DNA of 64,000 nt from Owenia fusiformis (lineage: Eukaryota; Annelida; Polychaeta; Sabellida; Oweniidae). The position numbers and the translations under genes are program-made. Positions 14,101-26,403 of the stretch are shown one piece after another; the first letter of the stretch is position 1; each line of letters begins with the position of its first letter. A model generated the notes under the pieces. That model saw only the letters and a program-made list of their open reading frames with translations, had not been told where the DNA came from and searched no databases. The stretch covers positions 28,587,936 through 28,651,935 of the forward strand of contig CAIIXF020000006.1 of the NCBI GenBank assembly GCA_903813345.2, given 5' to 3'.

Positions 14101-16144
14101 GAACTCCCAAAACCAACCGCTGTACGTCGAACACAAAAAATTAGAGACTATAACAATATTAATGGTGGTGATTTAAAAGTTCGGAAGAATCATACGTGAG
14201 CCGAATTGGAAGGGCCTTTTGCCAAATTGTTTTGTAATTACCAGTTAGTTCGAAGGTTTACTTCTAGAACTTTAACCAAAAGTTAAGCCCACGGAGGCGA
14301 TCTATCTGGAATCTAGAGGTCCTGTCTGAGCACAGACATATAAAACATATGTCTGCTCTGGACATGCGTTAATTTGTACTTTATTAGATGTTATGTACAA
14401 ATACACTTTATAGAGCAATGCCATTAATAGAGGCCTACGTGTAGAGCGGATATCCATCACTCCCATCACACCCACTTTAGGCCTACTGCACTGTTTTCTT
14501 GAATCGTATCATCTTGACTTTTAGTCCTTTTACCATGTTTTGGCTGACAAAAGAAGCTTATGGGATCGGGTCTCAGGCGTCCATTCGTCTTTCTGTTAAC
14601 AATGGCGGTAACAAATTAAAACTGCAATTCAAATAATTTGAAAAACTACAAACATTGCTTTCCTTACCCGATGCATGCGTGGTTCTTCTAGAATTTAAGT
14701 ATTGCGAATTCTTTTTACATCAAACTTTATTTTAAGCCCTCAAATTGAAGGGCGGGGGGCAATCGGAAAGTTTCGTTCCAAATTTTAAAATGAGTTAAAA
14801 CCAAACCAAAGATACATCTCTATTCTGAAATGTTTGGTTTTAAATTATATTATATTCCTATCAATGTTAAATTATATACGTATCTGTTATTAGCCTTTTC
14901 GCGGATTATTTACATAGACGACATTTTTAAAGATACGTCCAACATTTTCTACCGTGCGCGCAGAGTCTAGTTATAAACTGAAGACGAAGCTCTCTTTTTA
15001 GAAGTGAAGTCAAACGAATGCAAAGGGTTAATGCTTTGTTGCAACTTTAAAATAAACTATGACAAAATTAATACACTTTAATTCAAATATTCTATTTACA
15101 AATATCTAAGCTTGGAAATTTGCCCTAGTAATGCAGAGGTAGGTCACATTAAAATTTGAAGTCAGATGTTAAAAAAAGTTTGGTCAATTTGAAGGAATTT
15201 GAAATCAGTTTTGAACAAACCAAAACTACTGCAATCGGCCGGGCGCCGGTCGTGAATCGGAGCAAAGGTGACATAGGCATTTAGCGGCATTCGGACAATC
15301 AATGCATACTCTCAAAAGAGCGATTTATTTACTTATTACGGGTGCAATATTTCTCAAACGTTCATACTAACAGGAAATATTCGTCTAATGAATGATGCAG
15401 GTTTTAGTTTGTTCGGGCAACGATTTTCCTCCATAGTGTGTTTATGATCATAGTAGCTGCGTCTCTTTACTTCCTAATTTATTTGTAGTATTTTCAATGT
15501 CTTTCACGACATCTTTGTATTAAAACTGTAAATGTGAATTGTTTATGGAATATTCTACACAGGGTGACATCTAAAAATATTATTTAGCATTTTTCTCATA
15601 GGCTAAGGTCGATAGAAATAGTTTTTAAAAGATGGCATGGTAATCGATCTGTGTTTATTTATAAAATAAAAAGATAATACTGGATTCTGTTGGTGCTGCC
15701 ATCTTTATATCGGCCCAGAACCTATGATTTTTCTCATGTGTTGTGAATCGTAAAACCATGCATGCAATGGGTATATCATTTGCACTTGCAGGTTAACTTC
15801 ACATCTGTTTGAAGTCCAATTACGCTTGGAGTAAAAGCTATTGAAAACGGCGCCATAGTATCGCACTCTAAAATGTATCATTTCTTTTTTAATTTTTTAA
15901 TTGACACGAAATTATTAGTGACATGATATGAGTACATATTTTAAGAATAATTTTGAAAGTACTGATGAGATCTAGATGTATTGGGTCATTTTATTTTTTA
16001 CGTTTTCATGAAAAATAACTTCCGAGGCTTGAAAATAAGTATGCAGTGTCACTCAAATTGGAAACTTCTTGTTTGGAGGCGAGGCGAAGTCTCGCGAGTT
16101 ACCTGATGTTTAGGGTCGTTCGAACCATGTACATTGCGATCCTG
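11148..16144. other. Intergenic DNA upstream of the Lmx1-like gene
   Basis: This is the 5' flank of the minus-strand gene. I see AT-rich unique sequence, but no clear TATA element, coding exon or complete transposon. A 106-codon open frame at 13395-13715 has no recognisable domain or splice context and is treated as chance. Confidence 0.5.
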
Positions 16145-17945
16145 AGGCCTTATTCACAATGTGTCGCATCCTATGCGATTGCGACATCGCAATCGCCATC
16201 GCAAAAATCGCTAAAATTCTTATTCACAATCAAAGTGCGATTGCGACTTAGCAATTCAATCGCATTACTAGCGTCATATAATTGCGACTACCCTCAACCA
16301 GCCGCAATACAGTCGCAATATTAAGGGTTGCTTTATGTTTTAATTAAACGCGTTTAGCGTTCTCCGAATTATCTGCTATTTTAATACAACGTTTTTCGGT
16401 ATACTAACCAACATACGATTTTAAAAAAATCGTCATTTCATGTGTTCTGACGAGATAATAAGGGTCTAAAGTCGTCTTAAATAATGGAAGAATATTTTCT
16501 ATATTTCATCTAAAATTGCTATCAATGAATCGCAATGTTATAATTCCCGCCATTATCAGTCGTCTGAGACACCGTAAAACAAAATGGCGATGATAGCGGT
16601 GAACCGCAGACAGCATCTCCCTCGTAAGACCAAGATTATTTCGCGACAGAACACATCCATTGGATATTTACGATGATCATGAGATGATCGAGAGGTATCG
16701 TCGTTTCATGAGGGAATGGACATGAACTTTAATTCCATTAATAGATAAAGAGATTGTTGTATGGTTTTTTTTTCTTAGATTCAGCCCCACCCTGAATGAA
16801 ATTTATATTTGCCCCGGGGATCGTGGTCCAATCGGTTACTCACAACAGACCATTATGTTCCCCAATATTTTAACTTGTATTCCATGATTCCCAAATAATT
16901 GTAACGGACGTGTTAATTATAATTAAAACAAATATTTTTATTCCAAGCTTTACAGTTCTCTAATTAATGCAATAAGTACATTTATCTTAATGGATCAAAT
17001 GCTTTACCAATTGTATGTCTCTTCATAAATATTTCCTAATTGAACATCAATCATATCAAATTTTAAATTCTTAACTTTCAATTATAGATTCTCAACTTCA
17101 TAAACTTCTCAAACTTCTCAAACTCCTCAAACTCGCTTGGCCTGTGATAATTATATAAAATAAACTCGATGTGAGGTTTGTAAAGTGTGTTTTTACATTT
17201 TACAAACATATATGTTTCATGTCAAATGCAGATCCTTGTTGAATGATTTAATTCCTATAATATATCCGCGCTTGTTAAATAAAAGAACTTCTCATACAAA
17301 TAATGAATAATAAATATTAATTGAAAATACTTCGTCCCTCATTTGCCTTATTCCAAAGCCGCGCAAATTACCCGTATCAAATTTGTTTCCCCTTTCTCCC
17401 TCTTTCCATGTTTCCAATCCATTCACAGATCCCTTCAAGATTCCCCATTTCAACTCCGTTCCCAGTTCCGAGTTTGTTTCGAGTTCCCCGTTGGTTCCGC
17501 GCTTTCGATCCGATCCCAGTTCTCCCCGAATCAAGTCTAAACTGCCATTTATATACCCGTAAGCGATGCTATTCTTAGCTAGGGGCAGCGTGACGTAATT
17601 TACGTATGAAAGTAGAATTGATACAAGAATGAATCATAATCGGAAATGATTCCATTTATGGTATTGACGGGAAATTATGCCTTCTAAGGAAGGTGAGTAA
17701 TAGTTCTTCTATATGTGAGATCGGCGGTAATTTTTGAATCAAAGAAATTGTACAATGTTTGAATTTTGAGTTACAACATTTACAAAGCTGCTAATTAGAT
17801 CTAACACATTGCTATCCTAATGCGATTGCTATTGCTACGCGATTGCGATATCACGTCATTGTGAATACCGCGCCAAAATTGCGATGTCGCAATCGCATAG
17901 CAATAGCAATCGCATTCAAATTGCGATGCTTTGTGAATAAGGCCT
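16145..17945. mobile_element. Non-autonomous Harbinger-like element with GCGATTGC motifs
   Basis: The element is 1801 bp with perfect 15 bp terminal inverted repeats, AGGCCTTATTCACAA, flanked by a 3 bp direct repeat CTG at 16142-16144 and 17946-17948. Both subterminal regions are dense in GCGATTGCGA and its complement, arranged so each end can fold on itself. No transposase frame is visible inside; the longest frames (near 17292-17578) overlap on opposite strands and match nothing I recognise. The 3 bp target and GGCC-TTCACAA type ends suggest PIF/Harbinger, which is inference. Confidence 0.8.
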
Positions 17946-18581
17946 CTGGTCCTGTAAATGATATGTGGAACTATTTGAATTGACTGGAGGTCAAAGCAGA
18001 ACACTGTTATCTTTGTTCAAAAAATGTTTAAAAATGCCACATGTTTTGTCACTTCCTGTTTTGTAATTTCCTGTTAAGTACCACGTCACCTTAAAACATG
18101 ATTTGTGTTTATAATAATCTCTTTGAAATGTTACCTGTTTGAGGAATGGCAACTTCATATCAATAAATCCACATTATTTGAAGATTTTCTTTATTAACAT
18201 AACTGCATAATTGTCAATGTACAATTTACAATACAATACTGTTAATAATAACTTATTACTTATTAATTTCGTCTCACGACAGATTTGTGATAAGAAATAC
18301 ATTTTTCTACACCATGAAATATAATATTATGATTATGTCATATTTTATAGCTGAACATTGTTAATCATACTTTCGGAAATTCCGAATTTCGCTTTGCAAT
18401 CTTTGTCCTGCTTAGGACTTAACACAATTTGTCATCACTGAAATATGTTAAATCCATTTCAAACAATTGAAACATAATCACATTTAAAAAAGCTTATTAT
18501 TTGAATACATTCCTTGAAAAGTACAAAATCTAAAAAGTGTTAAGGCAATAAAATCATGTCAAATTATTTTAAGTCTCAAGC

Positions 18582-18793
18582 TCAAAAGTTAATGAGTGGT
18601 CCATAGAATCGATTAAGCGTATCATCCTCTGTGCTCACAAAGTAATCACGGTAAGCATTCACAAACTCTTTTTCACTTATCTTTTCATCATGGGCAGTAT
18701 CCATGTAGTCAAACTGCATCTTTGCAAATCTCTTATCAAAAGCACTAAATACTGGTCGAATGTAAGAAAACCAGTGGCGTTAAAATCAATTAT
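18582..18793 (-). CDS. Terminal exon of a sarcoplasmic-calcium-binding-protein-like EF-hand gene
   Basis: The last about 50 codons read as an EF-hand region: RFAKMQFDYMDT followed by the loop DTAHDEKISEKE, then a tail ending NRFYGPLIN before TGA at 18582-18584. The FxGPL ending is typical of invertebrate sarcoplasmic calcium-binding proteins, which buffer cytosolic calcium. Upstream, after a strong GCAG acceptor above 18793, a second loop-like stretch DFNATGFLTFDQ is in a different frame, so one base is missing or extra near 18750. Alternatively a later acceptor (GACCAG) starts the exon in the correct frame. The loop has Glu in place of the usual Gly at position 6. A possible upstream exon at about 18890-19050 on the same strand is too weak to call. 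A degraded copy is possible. Confidence 0.55.
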
Positions 18794-19361
18794 CTGCAAT
18801 GGTAATAAAAATATAGTGATCACTTTTTCCCATTCCTTTTTGGTAAACACAACCGTTAGGAAATCAACATATAGTTGATATCATTGTTAAAGGATTTAAG
18901 CCCTGGACGTTTGTTTGCTGAATCATATCATGAACGTGTTGTTTCCAAACCTTTGCATGACCGCGCAGCAAGTCATCAAATCCAATGTGAAAAGTCCATT
19001 CTTCACCATGGCAACTGTTTAACCAGTGACCTTGCATGTGTTATTGATATTTCCCACACAAGAGGAGGGAAAACCCCATGATTCAATTGATGACATACGA
19101 TTTCTTCCTGCGCGCACCTCCTTTCCCAGAAGTACGTATATTTGTTTACCCTCCATCTTGGTTTTCAAAGTATTCAAATTGACCTAGTTTTAAACCAATC
19201 AATGATCGACTCGCTAAACCAATCAGCGACAATGTCATCTCAATACAGATTTACATTATAAGCGTATGGCATCTTTGAACCCTGGGGTTTCTCCCCCTCT
19301 TTTCCCACACTGTTCATTATATTATTCTTTTATTTCCACTGTGCCGTAATCGAGGTCGTTT

Positions 19362-21641
19362 CTTTATTATTATTATTATGTTTATTTTCCCTCCAAGATA
19401 GGAGATAAATATATAATAATTAGGATACATAAATTGCATTGAAAGTATATAATAGTGAATGATATATATGAACATCAAGTATACGTAACTATACTGTATG
19501 TACTAATGTTATATAGCCAATATCGCAAATCACTACTCCCATGTTTGCGTAAAAAATCGAATAGATGAAATAGATCATATTGATTTTGAGTGATTTATGT
19601 GCGTGCCATTATCACCTCGATAAAAAGTTCTAGTTTAAAAGTTTCCTTCTCTTTGAAGATACATGTCTCGTATGTCACATGCAATTGCTTTTAGTTCATT
19701 TGGACTTAAACGGTCATCTCCTCCGAAAATCAACATCATTTTCTCCTGTGTGGTCATAGGAGGATTCATACTGGAATAAGTGTTTACTATGGCCTCGATG
19801 CGTTTCCTATTAACAGCATTATTTGAACAAAATAAAGTGAAGTGTTCTACTGTTTCGACTTCATCTCCACAGAGCGGGCATAGCCTCTCTTGAAAAGGGA
19901 TCCCTTCCCATTCACCAGTATTTACTCTCAAATTTCCCTGTCCCGTTAAAAGACGAACCATCAGCGCACATCTTCTCAAGTATCTTGGATCTTGTCTAGC
20001 GACCAACCACCATATAATAGGTTTTACATCCTGCACTATTCCTCTGTACAGTTTTTACTTTTGATACGTGGTCACTTCTCTCTTCCATCTGTTAAGGTCA
20101 TAATCTCGGATTTTTGTGCTTACTATGCGTTTCCATAATGTCTTAGAAGGCATTTCTATAGAGTCCAACATGTCATATATGCAGTTTGTAATCCCGTACC
20201 GTTCGGCAAGGTTCATAATGTCATTTATCGGAGAAAGACTATTCAGCGGTCTAGATCCGACTCTGAATGCAACCATACGTTTAATAGCGATGCTTCTGTA
20301 AACAGATCCAAGGGTCATGGATAACACCTGTAGAAGAAACATCATCTTCATGATAATAATAGTTGTTGTAATGCTATGCCAGCCAAGTTGTGGTAGAATT
20401 GCAACATTCGGTGTGCTCACTGGGAGACCCTGTAATTTTTTCGCAATATTGCGGTGTCCCTGTTCCAAGACCTCATATTCAACGTCATTAAGGTGGACCA
20501 GTTCCATGCCAAAAGTCATCGAGGGGACGCTTACAGCCCAATATAATTTGGACGCAGTGAGTGGGTTTGTGGGGTCTGTGCAGCTTGTTGTCGTCCCAAC
20601 GTATGCGTTAATGGACCTTCGAGCTCTAGAAATCCTGTCATCTACCAGCTCCCTGTTACTGTTACGGGCAGACAGGGGTAAGCCAACGTGTTGCGTAGAC
20701 GTCACGACCGGTATCACGCTTTCTCCAATTTTTAGTTCAATGGGTGCGGTTGGGGTCTTCTTCTTTGAAAAGACAACCACTTGGCATTTTTTCGGATGGA
20801 ATTTAATCCTCCAAAGTTTACTATATTCATGCATTGTGTCAAGAACAAATTGTACAGAGTTTTTATGGTATCCTATAATGACCATGTCGTCAGCATAGGT
20901 CGGACATGTACACACAATGTCACCTATCGTGCAGCCTTTTCCACAGTTGACAATATCAAGTATTAATCTATTCATGTATAACGAATGCAATTCCATAGAG
21001 TAAATACCCCCTTGGTGTACGCCTTGTGATATGTTGAATTTTTCGGAAAGAACACCATCTGAGCTACATCTAACTGCACATTTATAATCCATATAACATA
21101 AACGCAAAAGTCTCCATAGTTTTCCATTGACACCCAAGTTAAACATTTTGTACAACAGGCCTGCGTGCCACACACTGTCGAAACTTTTACGGATGTCAGC
21201 TGACACAACAATAACGTCCTCACCATTTTCCAGTCCATGACTAATAGCTTCTCTTGCTAAGAAGGATGTATGAAGGCAGGATGTATGTTTCTTATTTGCG
21301 GCTTGCAAATCTGAGATCTTTTCGGATAACTTAACATTTTCACTTCTTGTAACCATTAGCTTTTCTAAGATTTTCATGTATGCAACTATCAAGGTGATGC
21401 CTCTGTGGTTGTCCTTATCAAGGTTATCTTTGTTTCCTCCTTTAAATATAGGAACTAATAGTCCAAGCTTAAAACTCTCAGGAATATATTCTACCTTAAT
21501 AATTTGGTTAAATAGCTCTGTAAGCAACTGGAGCAGAACCCTACCTCCATGTTGAATGTGTTCTGCGCTTATCCCATCCCACCCTGTAGCTTTGTTCTTT
21601 GTCAGGTGTTCGAGACACGTGTCGAGCTTCTTGGGTTTAGC
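19362..21641 (-). mobile_element. 5'-truncated non-LTR retrotransposon
   Basis: The minus strand carries the C-terminal half of a reverse-transcriptase protein, a 3' untranslated stretch, and an A-rich TAA-type microsatellite at 19362-19385 that looks like the 3' tail of a LINE. The reading frame stops abruptly near 21641, where sequence similar to RT ends and AT-rich DNA begins. This is the usual 5' truncation of a LINE insertion. Clade not assigned. Confidence 0.8.
19635..21641 (-). pseudogene. Reverse transcriptase ORF of the LINE, one in-frame stop
   Basis: The frame starts within the RT fingers at KATGWDGISAEH. It continues through motif A (ADIRKSFDSV), motif B (QGVHQGG) and the catalytic YADD box (TYADDMVIIG). 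The C-terminal region has CPLCGDEVETVEHFTLFC, the Cys-Cys-His-Cys knuckle common after LINE RT domains. A single TAA at about 20055-20057 interrupts the frame between the thumb/connection region and the zinc knuckle; the frame on both sides is the same. No endonuclease domain is present because the 5' part is lost. The usual FDS of motif A and both catalytic Asp of YADD are intact, so decay appears mild. Confidence 0.88.
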
Positions 21642-21894
21642 CTATTTATTTATTTTTAAATTGTTGACATCAATCTGAATAAAGAAAAAAATTGAGAATC
21701 TTTTTGCAACGTCAGAGTCATCCTTCGATCACAGGGCTTCAAAATCCAGAATATATTCTTTCTTTTTACCCCTGCGATAAGCAGTTACCATTTCCCCGAT
21801 TAAGAACTCGCAATCTGATTGCGACAGAAATCATGTGTAAGTCATTGCGCATACTTAGATCACGTGATTCAGTTAAATCGGGCGCTTCCAAATT

Positions 21895-23566
21895 CACGGA
21901 GCCCATGTCAAGCTGCGCGCCTACTATGCACGCAGTTTGGAACTCTGACAAACTGCGCGCATATTTCAAAACGGAAGACAGGGAGGTCACGACTCCCAAA
22001 AAGAGCCAGAATACGAAAAATACAAGGCTAGTCTCGTTCTTAAGATAGTACCATTCTGTGAAGATGAACGTAATTTCAAAATTTACAGTGTTAAGTTATA
22101 TTTATCTCCTTTTTTCGTTATTTGCCATTTATTCAGCCATTGTATCTATGTGTGCTAGAATATATAGGATCACTCCATCTTATTAAAGCAGCAAAGTTTG
22201 TGTTCAAAACGTTTTAAACATTATTTCCTGTCAAACTGCGCGCCTATATTCACATGTAATTCCCAAACTGCGTGCCTAATATTTCCAAACTGCGTGTCTA
22301 TCCAATCTTTTATTGTATGATCTGATAAATGAAGCCCTCTGATTGGTTAGTTCTTGTGCTATACCAATCTGTATTGCTAATGAGATGGTTCCATTTGATC
22401 ATCTCCGGAGCAATACAGAAAATATTGGTACGGAGGGGATAATCTCAGTAGCAATACAGATAATACAGAATACGTATTTCTAGGGATTATCTCCTAGGTA
22501 AAATGTATTGGCCTACGATCTACGATGAATGATTTGAAGTACAATGCAGGATATATTCTGTTAATGAATTTCTCGAACAGAATATATCCTGTATTGCACT
22601 TCAAAGCAATCAATAACTTATAGTATTTTCAGAAAACGTCAGCAACACTCCCTCTCCCGTTACCAGAAGAAGTCCGCAAAACTTGCCATGCCAGATACGA
22701 AGATATGCCCAGTGATTCTCTTAAAGCTCCTCAAATAATGACACCGCCTCCAGATTTTGGCAAAACAAATTGAATAAATGCGCTGTTAAAAAGAAAGACT
22801 TATAAAAATGACCAAAAAGGAAGCTATTTAAAAATACAAGAGACTCGTTCGAGAATACACTAAATATAGAATACTGTGAAAATATCCTCTCGATCAGATA
22901 TCCTCTCAAATCTCAAGAGAAATAGTTTATTGAGCCATCCATTCATGAATCTCCTTACTCTTATTTCAATCTGGAAGTAAACGTTTTTTCCAACTTAATT
23001 GTTACTTAGTTCTATTATAAACTTTGACTTTCAATATGCAAATCTCATAAAATCTGACGATATAGCAGGATTTTCATAGCACCTACAGTACATAATATGT
23101 ACTTTAGATAGTGTATGCGCGCAGTTTGTAATTTCTGGCTAAAATAGGCGCGCGGTTTGTGCTTTATTTCATTTTAATCTCCCGATTAACTGTTTTAACT
23201 CGAAATATTTTGAATTGTACATGATAACTGGGTTAGATTTAAATATAAAACTAGCTTTAGTGCCAGATCGATTTATGTATCAATTCCCATTAAATCGGTG
23301 ACGAAAATGCCATTAATCTGCTTCAGTTTTAAAACTTAAATTCATTTGCACATAGTTTTTGCTACTTTTTGTAAGATTCATATATTCGCCACAGAATGAA
23401 CGCATTAAACTACATTAAACAAGAAAGCAATGCAGTCTAAATGCCTTCAAATTACGTTTCAAAATACAGACTCCAACTTGAATGATGCAATGTTGTTAGG
23501 CACGCAGTTTGTGATCGAAACAAACTGCGCGCCTAAGTAGGCGCTCAGCTTGACATGGGCACCGTG
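21895..23566. mobile_element. 1.67 kb non-autonomous element with CACGG ends and CAAACTGCGCGCC motifs
   Basis: Terminal inverted repeats begin CACGG(A/T)GCCCATGTCAAG and run over 25 bp. The element is flanked by the 5 bp direct repeat AAATT at 21890-21894 and 23567-23571. About ten copies of CAAACTGCGCGCCTA, in both orientations, sit in the outer few hundred bases of each side. That is the usual appearance of transposase-binding subterminal repeats. No transposase gene is visible; the interior includes a long hairpin at 22533-22605. The CACG start and 5 bp target duplication match the smaller palindromic family at 26404, 38940 and 40755, which suggests one mobilising transposase. Superfamily unknown. 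Confidence 0.82.
22533..22605. repeat. Long hairpin, 30 bp arms
   Basis: Arms at 22533-22562 and 22576-22605 match at 28 of 30 positions around a 13 bp loop. The arms contain CAGGATATATTCTG and its complement. It lies inside the CACGG-ended element and may be a nested palindrome or part of it. Confidence 0.85.
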
Positions 23567-23571
23567 AAATT

Positions 23572-24482
23572 GGTTATATAGGGGGAAGAAGGAGGTACGG
23601 ATTCTTGACACCTGCTTAGGAGGATGCGTCAGAGTAACATTTAACTGAGCTGAATAATCAATTATATTCAGTCTTGTTGGATTTCTAGTCTGTACTCTAC
23701 CAAACGGGCTCAAATTCTAAAAATTAAAGGGGCAACGTGGCCTATATAGAGAGAATATTCGGAAATGTTTACTTTTTCTGAGCTATCAGGGCAACATTTG
23801 GCTATTTTCTTAAATGCATGGATAAATTATCAATTTCAGCATTAAGAAGTGTAGATTCAGTTCAAAGCTTCATAAAGGGAGTCCCATATGGAATTTTTTC
23901 TGTCTCATTATTCGTATTTTTGCATTCTTATGGGTATATTCACAAAATGTATTCGTAAATTGAGCATTTGTATTAGTAAAACGTATATTTTTGTTCGTAA
24001 CTTGAGTATATTTATGCAATGTTTGCATTTTTGTTTGTAAAATTAATTTGTTTCGTTTTTTCGTACATGCATGTGTTGCGTACTGAAGAAAGTCCTAAAC
24101 ATTTGTTAGTGTTAGTGACATATTTTTTATACAATGAATTTTTGGGTCTATTTTGTACCCGATATCAATGTTTTTGCAAATACACTTACGACGTTTTTAA
24201 TACCTGAATGTTAAATTTAACAATGAATAAGTCCTATCTTATTTTTTAAAATTGTCGAATTTATTTTCTAAACAATGAAATATGTTCTCGTAAAAGTGCA
24301 CATGTATTGTCCGTAAATTTGTATTCGTAATAGCACTTTTTATATTCGTATTTCATTGGTTTATTAAGATCACGTGACCGACAACGAGAATTCACCGTGA
24401 ATGAAGATGGACGATAAGTTTTTCATATTTTCAGAATAAAATCATCGTTTTTTCACGTAGTGAGTCGTTATGTGGATGAGGA
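23572..24482. other. AT-rich spacer before the integrase-like gene
   Basis: Mostly T-rich low-complexity sequence with recurring ATTCGTAAA-like words between 23900 and 24350. A CACGTG box occurs near 24371, about 110 bp before the next start codon; any promoter role is conjecture. Confidence 0.4.
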
Positions 24483-25888
24483 ATGGATGAAGCAGATGTA
24501 GATACGAAGTCAGAAGCTTCGATAGATACGTTTGAAGATTTTATTAATCATCTTGAGGCAATCCTTGACCACTGCGAACGTTATTATGGCACAACAGATC
24601 CGTTATTGATTGAGAATACTATTTTACGTGTGGAGGATGTATTGTGGACTTTACGTATTCTACTGGATGATACAACTCAGCCCTACTCGAGGAGTGCATT
24701 CGAATTTCTAGACACTCTTATCTGTCAGTTTCAAAAGATTTTAACACTATGGGATGAAAACTGCAACCGAATCATCGTCAGTTAGGTATATCTCTATCCC
24801 AGGGCTTCATTGTATAAAAAAACCTTGATGGGTATCTTGGGCTAAGGTGGGGTACTTTTCATGGCATGGGGCAATGGACCCACATTTCAGTATCTGGTAT
24901 TAGAATGGCCCCCAAATTATGGAACTCTACCTGTCGCAAGACTCATACCTGGCACAACCATCACTATGTTATTAAGTGTTTTTTAAGTTTCGCAAGGATC
25001 CTGCCATGACCGTGGTTGTGTTATCGTGAGAGCCATAAGGCTTTAGCATTACCACGGTCATAACAGACCTTGCAATATAAAATAGCATTGTCACGATTAT
25101 ACCAGGCTTTTAGGATAACATTATAACAATACCACGGTCATGGCAGGATCCTTGTCTCGCAATAAATAGCATGTGGAAATTATTATATCCTTAATTTGAG
25201 GTTGACCGGGTCTCTAACAGTTTTGGGAGATGTTTTATCTGAGATTGTAAGGAATATTTTGGTTGGTAAGTCAACTGTACACATTGCTTTCAATTTTGTC
25301 ACTCCCTTTAGATATTTTTTTTTTGTAAAATCTATTTATTTCTTAACATATGTACAAAATGTATGCATTATATTACATAATTACAGTTACAATACAGAGT
25401 TAAAAAACTATTTACATTTAATTAAAAAATTTCAATAAATGTACCACCCTCTTAAGAATTAGGTTTTCATAATATATCTCTTTTCCTGTTGGTTTTACAC
25501 CTAGACGTTCCAAAATGTTACATTCATTTCCAATCCAAATAGGTTCAATTTTTTTACAACTAACAAAAAATGGGCCATATTGTCATTTTCATCACTTTAG
25601 ATATGATTCTTACTTGTGATATAATTCTGATTGTTTTTCCAGGTCGACATATCCCAAACCTGCAGTGTTATGTCAATGAATCACAAACTGGATATCCCGG
25701 TCGTCCATCTTATTTGTTTGAACCAGAACAGATAATACTTTTGAGGCAGCTGAGTAATTCTTGGGTACGAATTTCCAAGATGTATGGTGTTTCCAAATCA
25801 ACAATTGATCGTTGTGTTGCAAAATTTGGACTGTCTGACATCACCCGATTTAGTGATATCAGTGATGAGAATCTTGATTCCATGTTAG
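24483..25888 (+). pseudogene. N-terminal part of a metazoan integrase-like (transposon-derived) gene
   Basis: Two coding segments fit the N-terminal layout of the uncharacterised animal proteins that carry an integrase-type catalytic core. Segment one (24483-24785, about 100 residues) is acidic and helical, with no motif beyond that. Segment two (about 25643-25888) contains GYPGRPSYLFEPEQ, a helix-turn-helix reading SKMYGVSKSTIDRCVAKFGL, and SDISDENLDSML. The GRP-x-HTH-x-SDEELD pattern precedes the DDE integrase core in that family. Segment two has acceptors at TTTTTCCAG or CTGCAG and a GTATAT donor. Segment one meets an in-frame TAG just before its best donor. No catalytic exon is visible downstream before other features begin. 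I read this as a truncated or decaying gene; distant unseen exons cannot be excluded. Confidence 0.55.
25222..25315. mobile_element. Relic of the TTAA-type MITE
   Basis: The sequence GGGAGATGTTTTATCTGAGA through TTTTGTCACTCCC aligns by eye with the right-hand third of the elements at 46232-46610 and 57347-57727. It has no intact ends. Confidence 0.55.
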
Positions 25889-26403
25889 GTATATACTTTT
25901 CTATGAGATAATGAATGGATCTAAAAGATATTACTGTCTTCATTAACAGAAAATAGTCATAATCCAAGATATAACTGTCTGAAATTGTTTGCTATAACCT
26001 ACGTGCTCCTTTAATTGTCTAAACTTAACAAGTATTTTTGAGAGTACTCAGATGGATGGATATTTTATCACATGACCTACAATTTAAATACGAAACATGT
26101 CAAAATTCATCAACCATAGCTTTTTAGGAACGAAATTGGAAAATGATTTCGGAAATATATTGCTTTGTTTTCATCAGCTTCTTAATGCGTTGAAATTCTG
26201 TATCCATCATATGTAGGAACTCAACTATTTTATTTGGCTGGAATTTTTTCTGTTCTTTCACGAGTTGACTTTTCAGCATGTCGTTTTGCAAATACTGATA
26301 CCCATACTTGCTATCGGGTTAATTCGGTTAGCGTATTCCCAAATTTCTTCTTTGAAAGAAATGGTGACACACTTTTAGACGGGACTTCCAAATAAGCCAT
26401 TCC

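Noticed and set aside
20317-20898. 193-codon plus-strand frame
   Set aside because: It is the antisense shadow of the reverse transcriptase frame.
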